NCBI GenBank assembly: GCA_963970005.1
Contig: CAXAMN010000003.1
Coordinates: 546,917-610,916 of the forward strand
Source: Durusdinium trenchii
Taxonomy: Eukaryota > Sar > Dinophyceae > Suessiales > Symbiodiniaceae
DNA length: 64,000 nucleotides
Reading direction: 5' to 3'
How positions within the stretch are numbered: the first letter of the stretch is position 1; each line of letters opens with the position of its first letter. Both the position numbers and the translations under genes were made by a program. Positions 24,115-33,509 of this stretch are shown in pieces. A model generated the notes under the pieces. That model was not told where the DNA came from. It was given only the letters and a program-made list of their open reading frames with translations, and did no database searches.

Positions 24115-24522
24115 TTAGGTGAAGGCCATCGCAAGTAGGTTGGAGGCCATCTCTACTAGGAACAAGAAACTACTAGGTTGGAGGCCATCGCTATTAGGTG
24201 GAGGCCATCGCAAGTAGGCTGGAGGTCATCGCTACTAGAAACAAGAAACTACTAGGTTGGAGGCCATAGCTATTAGGTGGAGGCCATCGCAAGTAGGTTG
24301 GAGACCATATCTACTAGGAACAAGAAACTACTAGGTTGGAGGCCATAGCTATTAGGTGGAGGCATCTCTACTAGGAACAAGAAACTACTAGGTTGGAGGC
24401 CATCGCTATTAGGTNNNNNNNNNNTGGAGGCCATTGCTATTAGGTGGAGGCCATCGCAAGTAGGTTGGAGGCCATCGCTACTAGGAACAAGAAGCTACTA
24501 GGTTGGAGGCCATCGCTAGGTC
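24115..24522. repeat. 79-bp tandem array with assembly gap
   Basis: The unit is made of CTATTAGGTGGAGGCCATCG, CAAGTAGGTTGGAGGCCATC and CTACTAGGAACAAGAAACTA blocks. It repeats about five times with partial copies and is broken by ten Ns. The blocks are themselves related (GGAGGCCAT). True copy number is unknown because the gap sits inside the array. No spacers are unique, so it is not a CRISPR. Confidence 0.95.
24415..24424. other. Assembly gap (10 N)
   Basis: Ten N characters within the tandem array; a scaffold join of unknown true length. Confidence 1.
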
Positions 24523-24824
24523 CCGCACTTGGCTCTCTCGTCTGGATCCTCAGCCAAAAACCTTTGCATCAATGACTTGGCTTTCTGATAGCTTTCCTGG
24601 GCACCGCGCAGAAGGTTCGTTTTTGGTCCCCAAGTAGCCTAGCAGCTAAAGGGTTGAAAAGGGTTGATATGGAGTCCTAGGGTGATACACGAATAGCTCT
24701 GAAAAGATCTGAGAGGGTTTTAGAATGTTTCACAAACTCACTGACAAAACATGTCAAAACCCTTTTGGGGTGATATTTGTTCTATCTCCAATCGAAATGG
24801 TTCGAACTCCTTGGCGTCTCTTTC

Positions 24825-24866
24825 TTATATATATATATATATCGATTATCTTATATATATATTTTT
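24825..24866. repeat. TA microsatellite
   Basis: Two (TA)n runs around ATCGATTATCT, in intronic DNA. Confidence 0.9.
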
Positions 24867-24959
24867 TTAAAAAAAACACACATTATATAACTACTCAGAT
24901 TCTCAGTTCTTGGAGTAAGCAGGATCTTTTAAATGGCATGTGAACAACAGCTATCGGCC

Positions 24960-25200
24960 TCAACGTTTGGACTCCGTTTCGTGACACAAAAGGGGAGTCC
25001 AAAACGCCTCGGTATACACTCTCCGGACCATTGGTCCGCCCAGCATCATCCTCTTCATCCGCACATGGCTGATAATATCCGCTGGATTGGCTGGCTTCCT
25101 GCACTTCTTCCACTGCCACCTGCGGCCGCTGCATTATGTCCCAAGATTCAATCATCGCTTCGTTGAAGAAGGCCTGCAAGCCTTCAGCGGTCTTCTGACA
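24960..25200 (-). CDS. Candidate exon, unknown product
   Basis: The minus frame has AEGLQAFFNEAMIESWDIM, VAVEEVQEASQSSGYY and ADEEDDAGRTNGPESV. A CTGTCAG acceptor opens it; the end is not fixed. Acidic, soluble-looking. A GTGGCA donor after CCGCAG could shorten it to about 75 nt. Product unknown. Confidence 0.4.
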
Positions 25201-25595
25201 GCTGGTCCGCCTAAGACTGCCATGGAACTGAATGTGACCATGATTCCCGCATATTCCCGCCCTACGCCATCTTAGGTGTGTACACATGTGTGCCACCCCT
25301 TGGTGTCAGCAGTTCAGCAGTTCATTAAGGCGTGTTGCTGCACTTCTCTAAGGCATCCTGGACTTGAAGGGATGGTGAAGGTGCTCTGGTAAAAAATAAC
25401 CACGTCAGACAACAGAGTCAAACAATTCCTGGTCGACAATAGCCCCCAAAAAAGGCCAACGGGCTCAGCTGTCGAAGAGGCTTCGATATTCCCCACAGGC
25501 TTCGCTATTCCACTTGCCCTCAAAGGCTGCCTTCAGTGCTAGAGCCTACGAGGGCATGCACAGGATGGAGCTAGATAAATGACCACCAAACTCAC

Positions 25596-25744
25596 CTTCA
25601 TCCCAAGCTGCACACGAACTTCGTCTGGAGTAACGCGCTGGAAATCATGGATGCCCTGCTGCTGCCCCAAGTGTAAGTTCAGGGACTGATCCATGCTTGG
25701 TGGAATGGGTCGGATCGTCACCTCGGCAGGCCCACGAGGCAGTG
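25596..25744 (-). CDS. Candidate internal exon with canonical donor
   Basis: The exon is 149 nt: acceptor CGTGCCAG and a canonical GTGAGT donor. It encodes LPRGPAEVTIRPIPPSMDQS, then LNLHLGQQQGIHDFQRVTP and DEVRVQLGMK. It enters needing one base and leaves in phase 0. One of the best bounded exons of the region, but I cannot assign a family. Confidence 0.62.
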
Positions 25745-26010
25745 CTGGCACGAACATCGAACATCCGAAGAGGCTGGGTGGGGGGGCCTTCGAAATTCAC
25801 CCGTTCGCTTCGCGTCCGATCGCTCCGTTCGGCTCGCGATGCCCGAAATGCTCCGCTTCGTAGCTTCCTAGTAGGAAGGCCAGGAGGCCCCTAGTAAGCT
25901 AGTAGCTATCATAGGACGTCCTCGGGCGGCCGTGCCGCCTCAGGCCTCCGCTCCGCAAGACTGGGGTCACTAGGCCAAGGCACCAAGAAGCAACGCCTCT
26001 CTGTGGTCAC

Positions 26011-26103
26011 TAGGGCGTCCAAGGAGAGCGTGGTCTTCGGTGCTCTCGATGTGTCGCCCGGCAACCACACGGGCTCCTGATCCATCAAGGGCTTGACGAG
26101 CTC
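26011..26103 (-). CDS. Candidate internal exon, unknown product
   Basis: The exon is 93 nt, thirty-one codons: acceptor CACCTGAG and donor GTGACC, phase 0. It encodes ELVKPLMDQEPVWLPGDTSR and APKTTLSLDAL. The frame runs on to a stop at 25909, so a longer form is possible. Confidence 0.5.
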
Positions 26104-26269
26104 CTCAGGTGTCCACAAACTCAGAGATTTATGAGAACTATGGCAACTGGGTCTCCCTGTTGAATGTCACCCCCCCCCTGGGTGAATTTCACGACCGTTT
26201 CGGTTTCCAACCCATTCTCCGGGATTGGGTCTCCACCCGCTGGCTGCCCGGGCTGAACCTGCACTTGAC

Positions 26270-26535
26270 CGTTTTCGCCCAAGCTTCACACAGGTGCGGC
26301 GCACAGTCGGGATCGTGGACCAACTCCAGCAGCCGCTGGAGGATTCGATCCTGCGGCACCAAGGCCGTGCTCGCCCTCCAACCATCACCGTGCCCTCCAT
26401 GCCCACCGTGCCCACGGGCATGGCGTGACGGGCGCGGCATCAAGACGAGGTCCGCGGGCGCGAAGCAGCTGCGCCGGCGGAACCAGCGGCCAGGGGGGGG
26501 GGGGTCCGGAGACGGAAAACGCTTGAAGCGAACAG
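26270..26535 (-). CDS. Candidate internal exon with GHGGHG stretch
   Basis: The exon is 266 nt: acceptor GGCCGCAG and donor GTCAAG, eighty-eight full codons. It encodes VRFKRFPSPDPPPPGRWFRR, a basic part, RGHGGHGGHGDG, then DRILQRLLELVHDPDCAPHL and CEAWAKT. The frame stays open through a C10 run (plus G10), an error-prone site. No domain is recognised; the His/Gly run could be a flexible or metal-binding linker. Confidence 0.6.
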
Positions 26536-26763
26536 CTGCGGCCATCCGTGCTATCAACAGGTGCGGCCAGGGTGAGGCCAGTTTTGAAAGCAAGGCTGTG
26601 TTGGAAATGCCACAATCCATGTCCGTCAGAGTCATATCATATCCTGTCATGGTCAATGATGTCACTGAAAGAGCATGGTGCAAGAATAAACTAAGCAAGA
26701 ACCATGGCTTCGCATGGGATTTCTACTTGCCAGATGCTTCGTTTGCCAAGGCGTTAGTCGCCC

Positions 26764-26942
26764 AACACCCCCTTCTTTCGTCGCCCAAGTCTGATGGCCA
26801 GGTCGCCCGTCTCCCAAAACTCCTGCGTTAAGGCCTGGGACAAGGAAGGCGTGTGGAGGCTTGGAAGGCAGTTGAACAGCCCTAGGCTCTTGCAGTAGGC
26901 CGCCAACGTCCCAAGTTGGGGTGGTTTGGAGTTGATGCCCAT
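26764..26942 (-). CDS. Candidate exon, two frames possible
   Basis: Acceptor CTCTCAG at 26943-26949. One frame gives MGINSKPPQLGTLAAYCKSL and TQEFWETGDLAIRLGRR. The neighbouring frame (piece TPTWDVGGLLQEPRAVQLPS) is also open. The 3' end is uncertain. Without the phase of neighbours I cannot choose. Confidence 0.4.
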
Positions 26943-27373
26943 CTGAGAGCATCTACTGTTGCTACCCTCTACTCTGAAGGTGTGGCATCAAGAACGTACA
27001 TCTTGGAGCCTTCAACCACTCCTTCAACCTTGCAAAAGTCCATCTCTCTGCTCACGCACACATGTCAGCCCAGCAGGGTGGTTTGACGGTCCGTCATGTT
27101 CCGTGTTGTTGATGGAACTTGAAGTTGGAATCCACCTACATGATAATATGATTTAGATCACATGAATCTAATGAGCATCACCCATCCGACCTATCCATCC
27201 AAGGTTTGTCAAACACCCCTCCCAGCCCCTCGCCTTGCTGTCCGCATTGGGAAGCCATTGAAAGAATGCCTGGTCGATGGCAGATTCCTGAGTGACGGGG
27301 CTTGGCCGTCCGAGCCAAAGGGCTCCCAGGCTTCAAAAAAACTGCCCTCCAAAGGCCCATGAGCCCCACTGAC

Positions 27374-27514
27374 CTGGACTCCCTCTTCCCATCCAGGCGC
27401 AATCTCCCGCCAGAAGAAGGGATTCGTTTGCTGAGCTGCCTGGGTGTGAAACTGCAATTGGCGCAACTGGTGGCATGAGAGATGTGGCACGGCATGAAGT
27501 GGCTGCCTCCACTC
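27374..27514 (-). CDS. Candidate 141-nt exon, two frames possible
   Basis: Acceptor ATTTCAG and donor GTCAGT are both good. One frame gives EWRQPLHAVPHLSCHQLRQL. The other, which fits the phase left by the 27710-27862 exon, gives VEAATSCRATSLMPPVAPIA and then VSHPGSSANESLLLAG. On phase I prefer the second. Product unknown. Confidence 0.5.
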
Positions 27515-27709
27515 CTGAAACTCTGTGCACCTTGATATATAAGTAACTAACACATCAATGCACAGCAATCATCCCACATCTATCTGAATCTGGCAGTTCA
27601 TGTACTACTGTATGAGTCATGAAGCAATCAAGCAAATAAGGCCTCTCAACCCGCTGTATCAATTTGGTCGCTGTATAGAATTAAAATACATTGGGATAAC
27701 ATCCTATAC

Positions 27710-27862
27710 CCATGTCCTTCCTGCCCACCACCTGCACCCTGTCCACCTTTCCACCCTTCCGCGCCTGCTTGGCCAGGAGTCGAAAGCTGCCGGTGCGGCG
27801 CCAAGCCTCCAGGGCTTTCTTGGGCACCTCGCCCACCACCCGCACGCGCACAAGGATGACGC
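27710..27862 (-). CDS. Candidate internal exon, basic beta-rich segment
   Basis: The exon is 153 nt: acceptor ACACGCAG and donor GTATAG. It encodes VILVRVRVVGEVPKKALEAW, RRTGSFRLLAKQARKGGK and VDRVQVVGRKDM. It starts with two bases that fit the single base left by the 27970-28056 exon, and it leaves one. The longest plus-strand open frame here runs across it and is rejected. Family not recognised. Confidence 0.62.
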
Positions 27863-27969
27863 CTGCGTGTGCGGCTCGAAGCTCCGCGAGCGGTGGGGAT
27901 GGGTGGAGGGGGGCTGGGAAAGGGAGGAGCAATCTGAACATGATGCTGTTCACTCCCCATCAGCCGGGC

Positions 27970-28056
27970 CTTCATCGGGAGTGGTCTTGCAGTTGGTGCT
28001 GGGCACTTCCGATGGGAAACATTGGCATTCCGCCTCACCGCTGCTGTTGCCCACAC
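27970..28056 (-). CDS. Candidate internal exon, cysteine-bearing
   Basis: The exon is 87 nt: acceptor CCGGTGCAG and a GC donor (GCCCGG). It encodes VGNSSGEAECQCFPSEVPST and NCKTTPDE. Phases match both neighbours (28801-28888 upstream, 27710-27862 downstream). An N-x-S and paired cysteines suit an extracellular domain. Confidence 0.58.
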
Positions 28057-28297
28057 CTGCACCGGGTTTTCTTGCGAGGAGGCTGGACCCTCGCCCCCAT
28101 GGCCCATGGCATAGTAGTTCGCAGATGTTCGGAGTAGAAATCCACAGGATGCCCTGCTGGGGGATGTATCGATCTAAATCGATCTGTATATATATATATT
28201 GTATTGTTTGGAGGGTTTGCAGCACACGACTGCATGGTGATGTGGTGACAGATTGCTTTCCATCCACGGTGGTCCAACATCTGTCCTCGGAGCCCAC

Positions 28298-28440
28298 CCC
28301 GTCGCCCGCTCCGCTCCGCAAGCTCGCTCCGCGAGCTCCGCCGCTCCGCCTTGTGATCCGTTGTGCCCGATCACTGTGAAAGGCCCTTCCTGGGTGATCT
28401 GACATTGGTGGAGCGTGCAACGAAGGAAGTCTTGACGGTC
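28298..28440 (-). CDS. Exon-like segment, phase conflict
   Basis: After acceptor GATGCAG the frame gives DRQDFLRCTLHQCQITQEGP and FTVIGHNGSQGGAAE, then a GCGGAGC microrepeat. Its phase does not fit between 28801-28888 and 27970-28056, which join well without it. It may be an alternative exon or a chance open frame. Confidence 0.3.
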
Positions 28441-28575
28441 CTGCATCGAATGGATCGACAAAGGCTGGTGGGTCAGGGTCCGTCTAGCTCTGCTGGCCCC
28501 CATGGCTGGGTCTGGGAAGAGGCGGAAAGGACCCCTTACTGTAGGGGGGCCAACTGGTAACACAAAGGAAAATCA

Positions 28576-28662
28576 TACCAGGACCCTCCAAGGGGTGCCC
28601 TGTCTGGAAGCCTATAGGTAGTGTGGGGTAGTCCATTGGACACCCCTTGGAGGGTCCTGGTA
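28576..28662. repeat. MITE-like inverted-repeat element, 22-bp perfect arms
   Basis: Left arm 28576-28597 (TACCAGGACCCTCCAAGGGG...) is the exact reverse complement of right arm 28641-28662. The 43-bp middle contains the GTGTGGGGTAGTCCATTGGAC motif also seen at 12793-12820. It lies between exons of the minus-strand gene. Confidence 0.9.
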
Positions 28663-28800
28663 GAAAATACCATATGGTAGAAAATACCATAAAGTTAGGG
28701 ATGTTGCATAAACTTATGCATATAACATCATATAACTGTTCAAGTCAAGGTGTTTGTCCAAAATGATACTCATGGCTGCCAAACATACGCTTGGGTGGAC

Positions 28801-28888
28801 CTTTTTGCACTCCCATCATCGAACCGTCCTCTGACACCATGAAGTTGCAGAATCGCAGGTCATCTTGCGTCCACTGCTCCCCCGACGC
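28801..28888 (-). CDS. Candidate internal exon
   Basis: The exon is 88 nt: acceptor CCTTTTCAG and donor GTCCAC. It encodes ASGEQWTQDDLRFCNFMVSE and DGSMMGVQK. It enters in phase 0, as the TM7 exon upstream leaves, and its last base pairs with the 27970-28056 exon. So 29628-29754, 28801-28888, 27970-28056 and 27710-27862 form an in-phase chain after TM7, consistent with loop 2 of the RND gene. Confidence 0.62.
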
Positions 28889-29627
28889 CTGAAAAGGGTG
28901 CGCAGGTGCGCCCAAGGGTGCGCGAGTGCCGGAAGAGGGCTAGAGAGCTGCTGCCGACCATCACTTCGGCGAATGAGTGGCGTTTCAAGGTTCCGAAGGG
29001 GACCAGCGAGGGGACTGACTGGAATAAGAGATTCAAATGCTCATCTTCAATGTGCAGCAAGGCCACGCGTGTTTCTACCAGCTCTTGTCTTGTGTCGCAC
29101 CCACCCGTCACTTCCCACCATCTTCAGGCCTGAAACCCGCCGGCAACATCTTCCTCGGACAACAAATGCAAGTCGCCAAACCCCACTCATCCACCCAATG
29201 TAGAGAAAAAGTATCTATATACCTAGCACTTCCAATGGGTGCCCTACAAGGAGGGTAGGGTAGTCGAGTCTAGCCAGGACATCAGGTAATTACCTGAGAT
29301 GGTCCAGGTGCCTGAGATGTGACGTGAAGACGCACCCAGACTGGACGACGTCTTCACCTCCAAAACCCCTCGTCATTCTCTCGTGAAGGCAAGGCGTCGC
29401 CTCGCCCTGACGAATCCGAGGAAATGCCCCCGCAACATGCGGGCCTCCTTTCTCTGGGTCCGGTCATGGAAAAAACAGTACTCAATGAGGTCAAGGACCA
29501 TGTACAGCTTGGGCCCCCTGGACTGGTAGGGTAAGCATTCCGCCTCCCTCCCAACATCGCTGATCAACGGGATCGGCACGTGGAGCGGAGCGGGAACGCG
29601 GAACCCGCGGGTTACGCGCGAGCGAGC

Positions 29628-29754
29628 TTCGATATCGTTGAGGTTGTGGCCATCTGGGAACATCTGCGGCACGCCGGTGTCCAGCTCAATGGCCGAGCCC
29701 GTCCACAGGCCGAAGCCCACCACGAGCAGCAGAAAGAAGAGGAAGAAGAGGATT
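29628..29754 (-). CDS. RND/Patched-like gene: TM7 and start of loop 2
   Basis: The exon is 127 nt: acceptor ATGTCACAG, GC donor (GCTCGC). It encodes ILFFLFFLLLVVGFGLWTGS, a clear helix, then AIELDTGVPQMFPDGHNLND and IE. The P-x-[MLV]-F-P-x-x-H-N motif straight after a helix is characteristic of the first and seventh helices of Dispatched/Patched-type RND proteins. TM5 and TM6 exons lie upstream, so this is TM7. Confidence 0.88.
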
Positions 29755-30059
29755 CTGTGACATAGGCTGTTGGGGGGTGATCAGTTTGATTCTTCCTAAA
29801 TGATGGCATGATGGAGGGATTGGATTCTGAAGGCTACATCAACATCACAAGTCATTAACTACAATGTACATGTGATAGACGACGCTATGCAACTACCGCA
29901 TGCTGATGACTCTACAAACTGCACCCATGGAGTACCTGAGATCAAGACACCTACGAGCAAAATGGGCCACTGATCTGTCGATCGTGTGTTTCTGTTCCGC
30001 ATGGGCCAGTAACTCTCTACCCCTCGCGATCCACCTGTAGCCCACCAAGATCCCCTCGC

Positions 30060-30214
30060 ATCTCTGCCGCTTGCAGCACCGGCAGCTCCGCTCGGTCGCC
30101 GGCGAGTTCGCCGCGCGGCGACTTCCGCGGCAGCGGCAGTGGCAGCAGCGGAGCTTCGCGGCTCCGTCGTTGAGGATGAGAAGGGCCGGAAGGCCCACCA
30201 CCAGGTAGACATAC
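30060..30214 (-). CDS. RND/Patched-like gene: TM6 and cytosolic Cys/Arg-rich linker
   Basis: Acceptor GAGTTCAG precedes one base that completes the codon left by the TM5 exon. The frame then gives YVYLVVGLPALLILNDGAAK and a Cys/Arg-rich stretch (LRCCHCRCRGSRRAANSP, SCRCCKRQR). The helix fits TM6 and the basic part fits the cytosolic linker between the two halves. The 3' end is approximate; several GA, GC or GT donors are possible. Confidence 0.75.
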
Positions 30215-30940
30215 CTGAACTCTGGTATGCTCTGCGGCGCAGCTGGGGGTGGAGATCCGCTCAGAGGTTTTTTTGAGCCATCGGCTGAGCCACCTGTTTC
30301 AGCACGCCTTTGATAGATATCGATGAAAAACAATCCATCGTAATTGTAATTTGTGTTTCTCTGGGATTTGCCATGTGATTTCGTTGTGAGTTCATTATTC
30401 ATTCAGGTGGTGTGTCCCTCTAGATTTGTGCATTCTCGCGTTTCTTCAAGGCAAGCCGGGCAAACAAGCTTGTTTCAACTGGCAGGTGCTTACATCCCGC
30501 CCCTTCAACGTCCGTTTCTGGAAGCTTGGCGCCCGCTCCTTCTGTACTTTTTTTTCCACCGTGGGGTCAACATTCATCACGAGCCGTGGCACTTGGCAGA
30601 GCGAACCCTCACGAGCCGCCTTCCTGTTGATGCCAAGGCACGCACCAATGATGCACATCCTGGGCATCAAAAAAGGGCAAGCGCTGTGAAAACTGCCCTG
30701 CACGGATTCCAATCCACGTGGCTCCTGCTGTGGTAGGTACACTAATCTGGTGCATGCCCCATTTTGGGATGGCACCGTGCCATCTCCTGGGTCTCACTTG
30801 CCTGATCCTCGCCTGAGCACACCTGCAAGATCCCAACTCATGAATCAATCTCTCTCCCCTTCTTTCTGCCTGAGGCCTGTGTATGGCTTAAAAGGCTTGT
30901 ATCTTCCAAAGGCGTTTGCTCACCCAACAATCCCAGGCAC

Positions 30941-31005
30941 CCCATGAAGAAGCCAAACTCCCGCAGCGCCCGGAGCACCGAGGCCAAGTTGGCGAAGAAG
31001 GACGC
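30941..31005 (-). CDS. RND/Patched-like gene: TM5 exon
   Basis: The exon is 65 nt: acceptor TGACCGAG, donor GTGCCT. It encodes ASFFANLASVLRALREFGFF then M and two bases of glycine. F-x-A-N followed by L-R-x-F-G-x-[FL]-x-G is the most conserved helix pair turn in the sterol-sensing-type half of MMPL/Patched/Dispatched. In phase with both neighbours. Confidence 0.9.
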
Positions 31006-31322
31006 CTCGGTCACCGTCGTCGCGTCCGGCGTACGCTCGACAGGGGTCCCGGTTCCAACGGCTCGGAGATGGGGTTCGGCTTGGATGGGGTTCACCGGAT
31101 TCGCTTCGACACGTCCCTTAACGTGACCCACTCCATTCGCAGAACAGGTCGGGACGTGTGGGGGAAGAATGGCAGAAAGATCCGGTCACCAAACATGTAC
31201 ATGATCATCCATGATCATCCATGTGCATCGAGTCAATGACTGCCTGTGCCAGCACCACTTCGCAACCGCGCGTCCGCCACCCATCCTCTGTCTTTACCCT
31301 CCTTATCCCTCCGCGCGGCCGC

Positions 31323-31488
31323 TGTGGTGAGCGTGGTGCCCAAGCACGCCAGCCCCGCGTGGCGGTAGACGAACTTCACGCGCTCCGCCGTGGGCCGCGG
31401 GGGGGGCAGTCGACTTGGGGGCGTTCCTGGGCGAACTTGGCTCGTCGGCACTCTTGGAGATCTCCCAGAAGTTGATGAAGACTAAGAC
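31323..31488 (-). CDS. RND/Patched-like gene: TM4 to TM5 exon with one-base frame break
   Basis: The exon is 166 nt: acceptor CCCGAG, GC donor (GCGGCC). The first part encodes VLVFINFWEISKSADEPSSP; the last part, in the next frame, encodes ERVKFVYRHAGLACLGTTLT. Both belong to the family: a D-V-x-F-x-x-x-[FW]-W segment and a H-A-G-x-A-x-L-x-T-T-x-T segment. The switch falls at a run of eight G on the plus strand (31399-31406). Seven would keep one frame and make the exon 165 nt, phase 0 on both sides. Either an assembly or read error, or a real lesion. Confidence 0.82.
31399..31406. other. G8 homopolymer at the frame break
   Basis: Eight consecutive G on the plus strand inside the TM4-TM5 exon. 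The reading frame before and after the run differs by one base. Confidence 0.9.
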
Positions 31489-31626
31489 CTCGGGCTGCAC
31501 TCAGCAGGCGTCGAAGGCTACAGCTGTGACAGTTGGAGCAAGCCAGGAAACCGGATGTCTATGACTATATAGTATAACATGGCATTGACACAAATCCATG
31601 AACATCTACCGAATCTACCAGGACAC

Positions 31627-31683
31627 CACATCAGCTCCCAACCCCGCGATGAGGAAGATCGATAGAAAGGCAGCGCCAGTGAC
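31627..31683 (-). CDS. RND/Patched-like gene: TM4 exon
   Basis: The exon is 57 nt, nineteen codons: acceptor GGTGCAG, donor GTGTCC, phase 0 both sides. It encodes VTGAAFLSIFLIAGLGADV. The L-x-x-G-[LI]-G-x-D-[VD] pattern marks TM4 of this superfamily, where the aspartates of the proton path usually lie. Neighbouring exons join in frame. Confidence 0.9.
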
Positions 31684-31935
31684 CTGCACCGCGGATCGAC
31701 TCGACTCGCGCACGGCAGTCGATCTGATCGACCGACGTGCGCCGTGGCGAAGGCAGCGGCACTCGGGTGAAATGCATCCGTTCCGAAAAAAACAGATCCG
31801 TTCTTCTAAGTTCTTGGAGCAGAGAAACCTTAAGGTCACTCCTAAGGACAGCGCCTAAGGACGGTGCCTCCTGTGTGACTTATGGACCTTCCCCGGCAGC
31901 CGGTCCTACCGGTCGCTCTGCGTCGGTAGCTCCGC

Positions 31936-32026
31936 CTCGTTGGAGCCGCTGAGCACGGCGCTCAGGACGAAGGCCGAAGGGATGGCGGCCACGGTCAAAA
32001 GCATCGAACCACAGGAGAGCAACAAA
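31936..32026 (-). CDS. RND/Patched-like gene: TM3 exon
   Basis: The exon is 91 nt: acceptor GCCGGGAG, GC donor (GCGGAG). One base completes a glycine from the TM2 exon. The frame then gives LLLSCGSMLLTVAAIPSAFV and LSAVLSGSNE, a helix with a kinking proline, as in TM3 of MMPL/Patched proteins. A second acceptor eight bases upstream would break phase with TM2, so I prefer this one. Confidence 0.85.
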
Positions 32027-32765
32027 CTCCCGGCCTCGCCAGAGGGAGCTTTGGGGCGGTTTTTTGGGTGTTTTTGTTTAAACAATGCGCGTTGTTTTAT
32101 GTTGTTTTGCTATCTGTTTCTTCTCCTCCAAGGGGTCATCATGTTTTCTTGGATCTTGTGTTCGCTTGTGTTCTTTCCTTTTTTGGGGGGTGGGTGGGTT
32201 AGGGGAGTTGATGAAGGAACATGAAGGTAGACAGCCTCAACAGTTCGAGTTGGCAGGTGAAAAGGATAGTACAAGTTGTTGCTTCAGTTCAGGTTCGAAG
32301 TGAGCAAAAGGTTGGGCCTGCGTTGAAATTTCGAGCGTCAGGCCTTTCTGTTCAGACTTCTCCGCATCGGACTGTGCCACACCACACGATCTGTTCAAAA
32401 GGACTGGACATGACTGGACCCTGTGTGACCATCGGGCTTCCAAGAGCACAGCTAAGACGCATATAGATCATACAGGCAGCATAGGTCATAAATAGAAAGT
32501 TTAATATTGAATATACAGTATAGTATAGAACTCATTGATTCCACAGGGGTTGCTGGTCTGGGACTTGTCCCAGTTGGGCAGCAGTCAATCACCCCAACTT
32601 TTTTTGGGGATGAGCTGCAAAAGCTGCAATACAATCGAGGGAGCACAACCAGCCAACCAATGGACATGATTCCACCAATGGATCTCTGCCCTGAAGAATT
32701 GACCCCAAATAGTGGCCGATGGCCCCCATGCTTCCCGCCCCTGCCCTGTGGCATTCAATCCTTAC

Positions 32766-32806
32766 CCAGCGGCATGCATGGTCAAATAGCCGATGATGAA
32801 CACCAC
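32766..32806 (-). CDS. RND/Patched-like gene: TM2 exon
   Basis: Acceptor CACACGAG and canonical donor GTAAGG enclose VVFIIGYLTMHAA plus two bases that join in frame to the TM3 exon. A second acceptor (TTGCAG, exon start 32815) would add SHE and keep phase. Short hydrophobic segment with a G-Y-x-x-x-H motif as in TM2 of the family. Confidence 0.8.
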
Positions 32807-33413
32807 CTCGTGTGACTGCAAGTCGGATCAGCCATCGGATAGCGGCACCAACACAAACAGAACTGACCCTGGCGTCCATTTCTCACCTCACCACGGCCGC
32901 CACGACCTAATTAATGAGGTAGGGTAGGAACATGTTGGAAACCACATGCCATCCATTTTAACACTGACTCCATCCAGATTTGGGTGTCTGCTTGCGGCTA
33001 ATACCCCGCATGCTCTTCACCCCGCTGGTCACATCGATCGCGTGGACTGGGCAAGTGTGGGCCAAGGGGATGAGCCAAATCCCTATGCAACTGCCCCCCT
33101 CTCAAAACGAGATGTTCTGGCAAATCACTGGGTTTTAACATGTGTTAAATACAAGTTCCACTCAAGGTTAAGTCCCCAAATGCTAGTCCTCCAAGCCACT
33201 CTCCAAGCCCTGTGTGCCCTGTCTAGAATGAACCTAGTGGCCGATCCGATGGCAAAAAGGCAGTCGGAGGCTAAAATTTCCTCGCACTGCACGGTGAACG
33301 GAGCTGGCTTCTGGAGTAGGTCTTTGGCTAAAGCCATTGTGCAACTCAGAAGAATGAAGATTCCAAATTCATGAGCGGCAACTCGAGAATCATGTGCCGT
33401 TGAAGGGACCTAC

Positions 33414-33509
33414 TTGAGGAAATCAGACTCTGGCATCAAAGGATCCCAAAGTTGCATCGTGGAGATCGACCCGCCAGCGAAGTTGAGCTGAATCGTCGGA
33501 TGTTCTCGC
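33414..33509 (-). CDS. RND/Patched-like gene: probable loop 1 exon
   Basis: The exon is 96 nt: acceptor GAGCCAAG, donor GTAGGT. It encodes REHPTIQLNFAGGSISTMQL and WDPLMPESDFL. It lies just upstream of TM2, as the end of the first extracellular loop should. It leaves two bases, while the TM2 exon begins in phase 0, so either a small exon is missing or one boundary is shifted. Confidence 0.5.

Larger units (their letters stand above)
12888..33509 (-). other. Span of the multi-exon RND/Patched-like gene (introns included)
   Basis: About eighteen exons can be chained on the minus strand. Members of this superfamily have twelve helices in two halves, each with a large extracellular loop after its first helix. 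They move or sense lipids such as sterols, or act in proton-driven export. The order seen is: loop 1, TM2, TM3, TM4, TM5, TM6, TM7, loop 2, TM8 to TM12, tail. TM1 and the amino end were not found with certainty. Introns range from about 200 bases to kilobases and carry microsatellites, MITE-like elements and the 79-bp array. Donors are GT or GC in similar numbers; most acceptors are AG followed by G. Exons between 20.9 and 29.6 kb are more than loop 2 normally needs, so another gene or an inserted domain may be included. Confidence 0.7.

Noticed and set aside
24115-24522. CRISPR-like regular repeats
   Set aside because: Whole 79-bp units repeat with no unique spacers, and the surrounding DNA is eukaryotic.
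27600-28379. 259-residue plus-strand open frame
   Set aside because: It crosses minus-strand exons at 27710-27862 and 27970-28056 that have matching splice sites and phases.
28860-29111. Minus frame with VETRVALLHIEDEHLNLL as an exon
   Set aside because: The neighbouring frame gives the better bounded exon 28801-28888 with phases that fit; this one has no clear donor.
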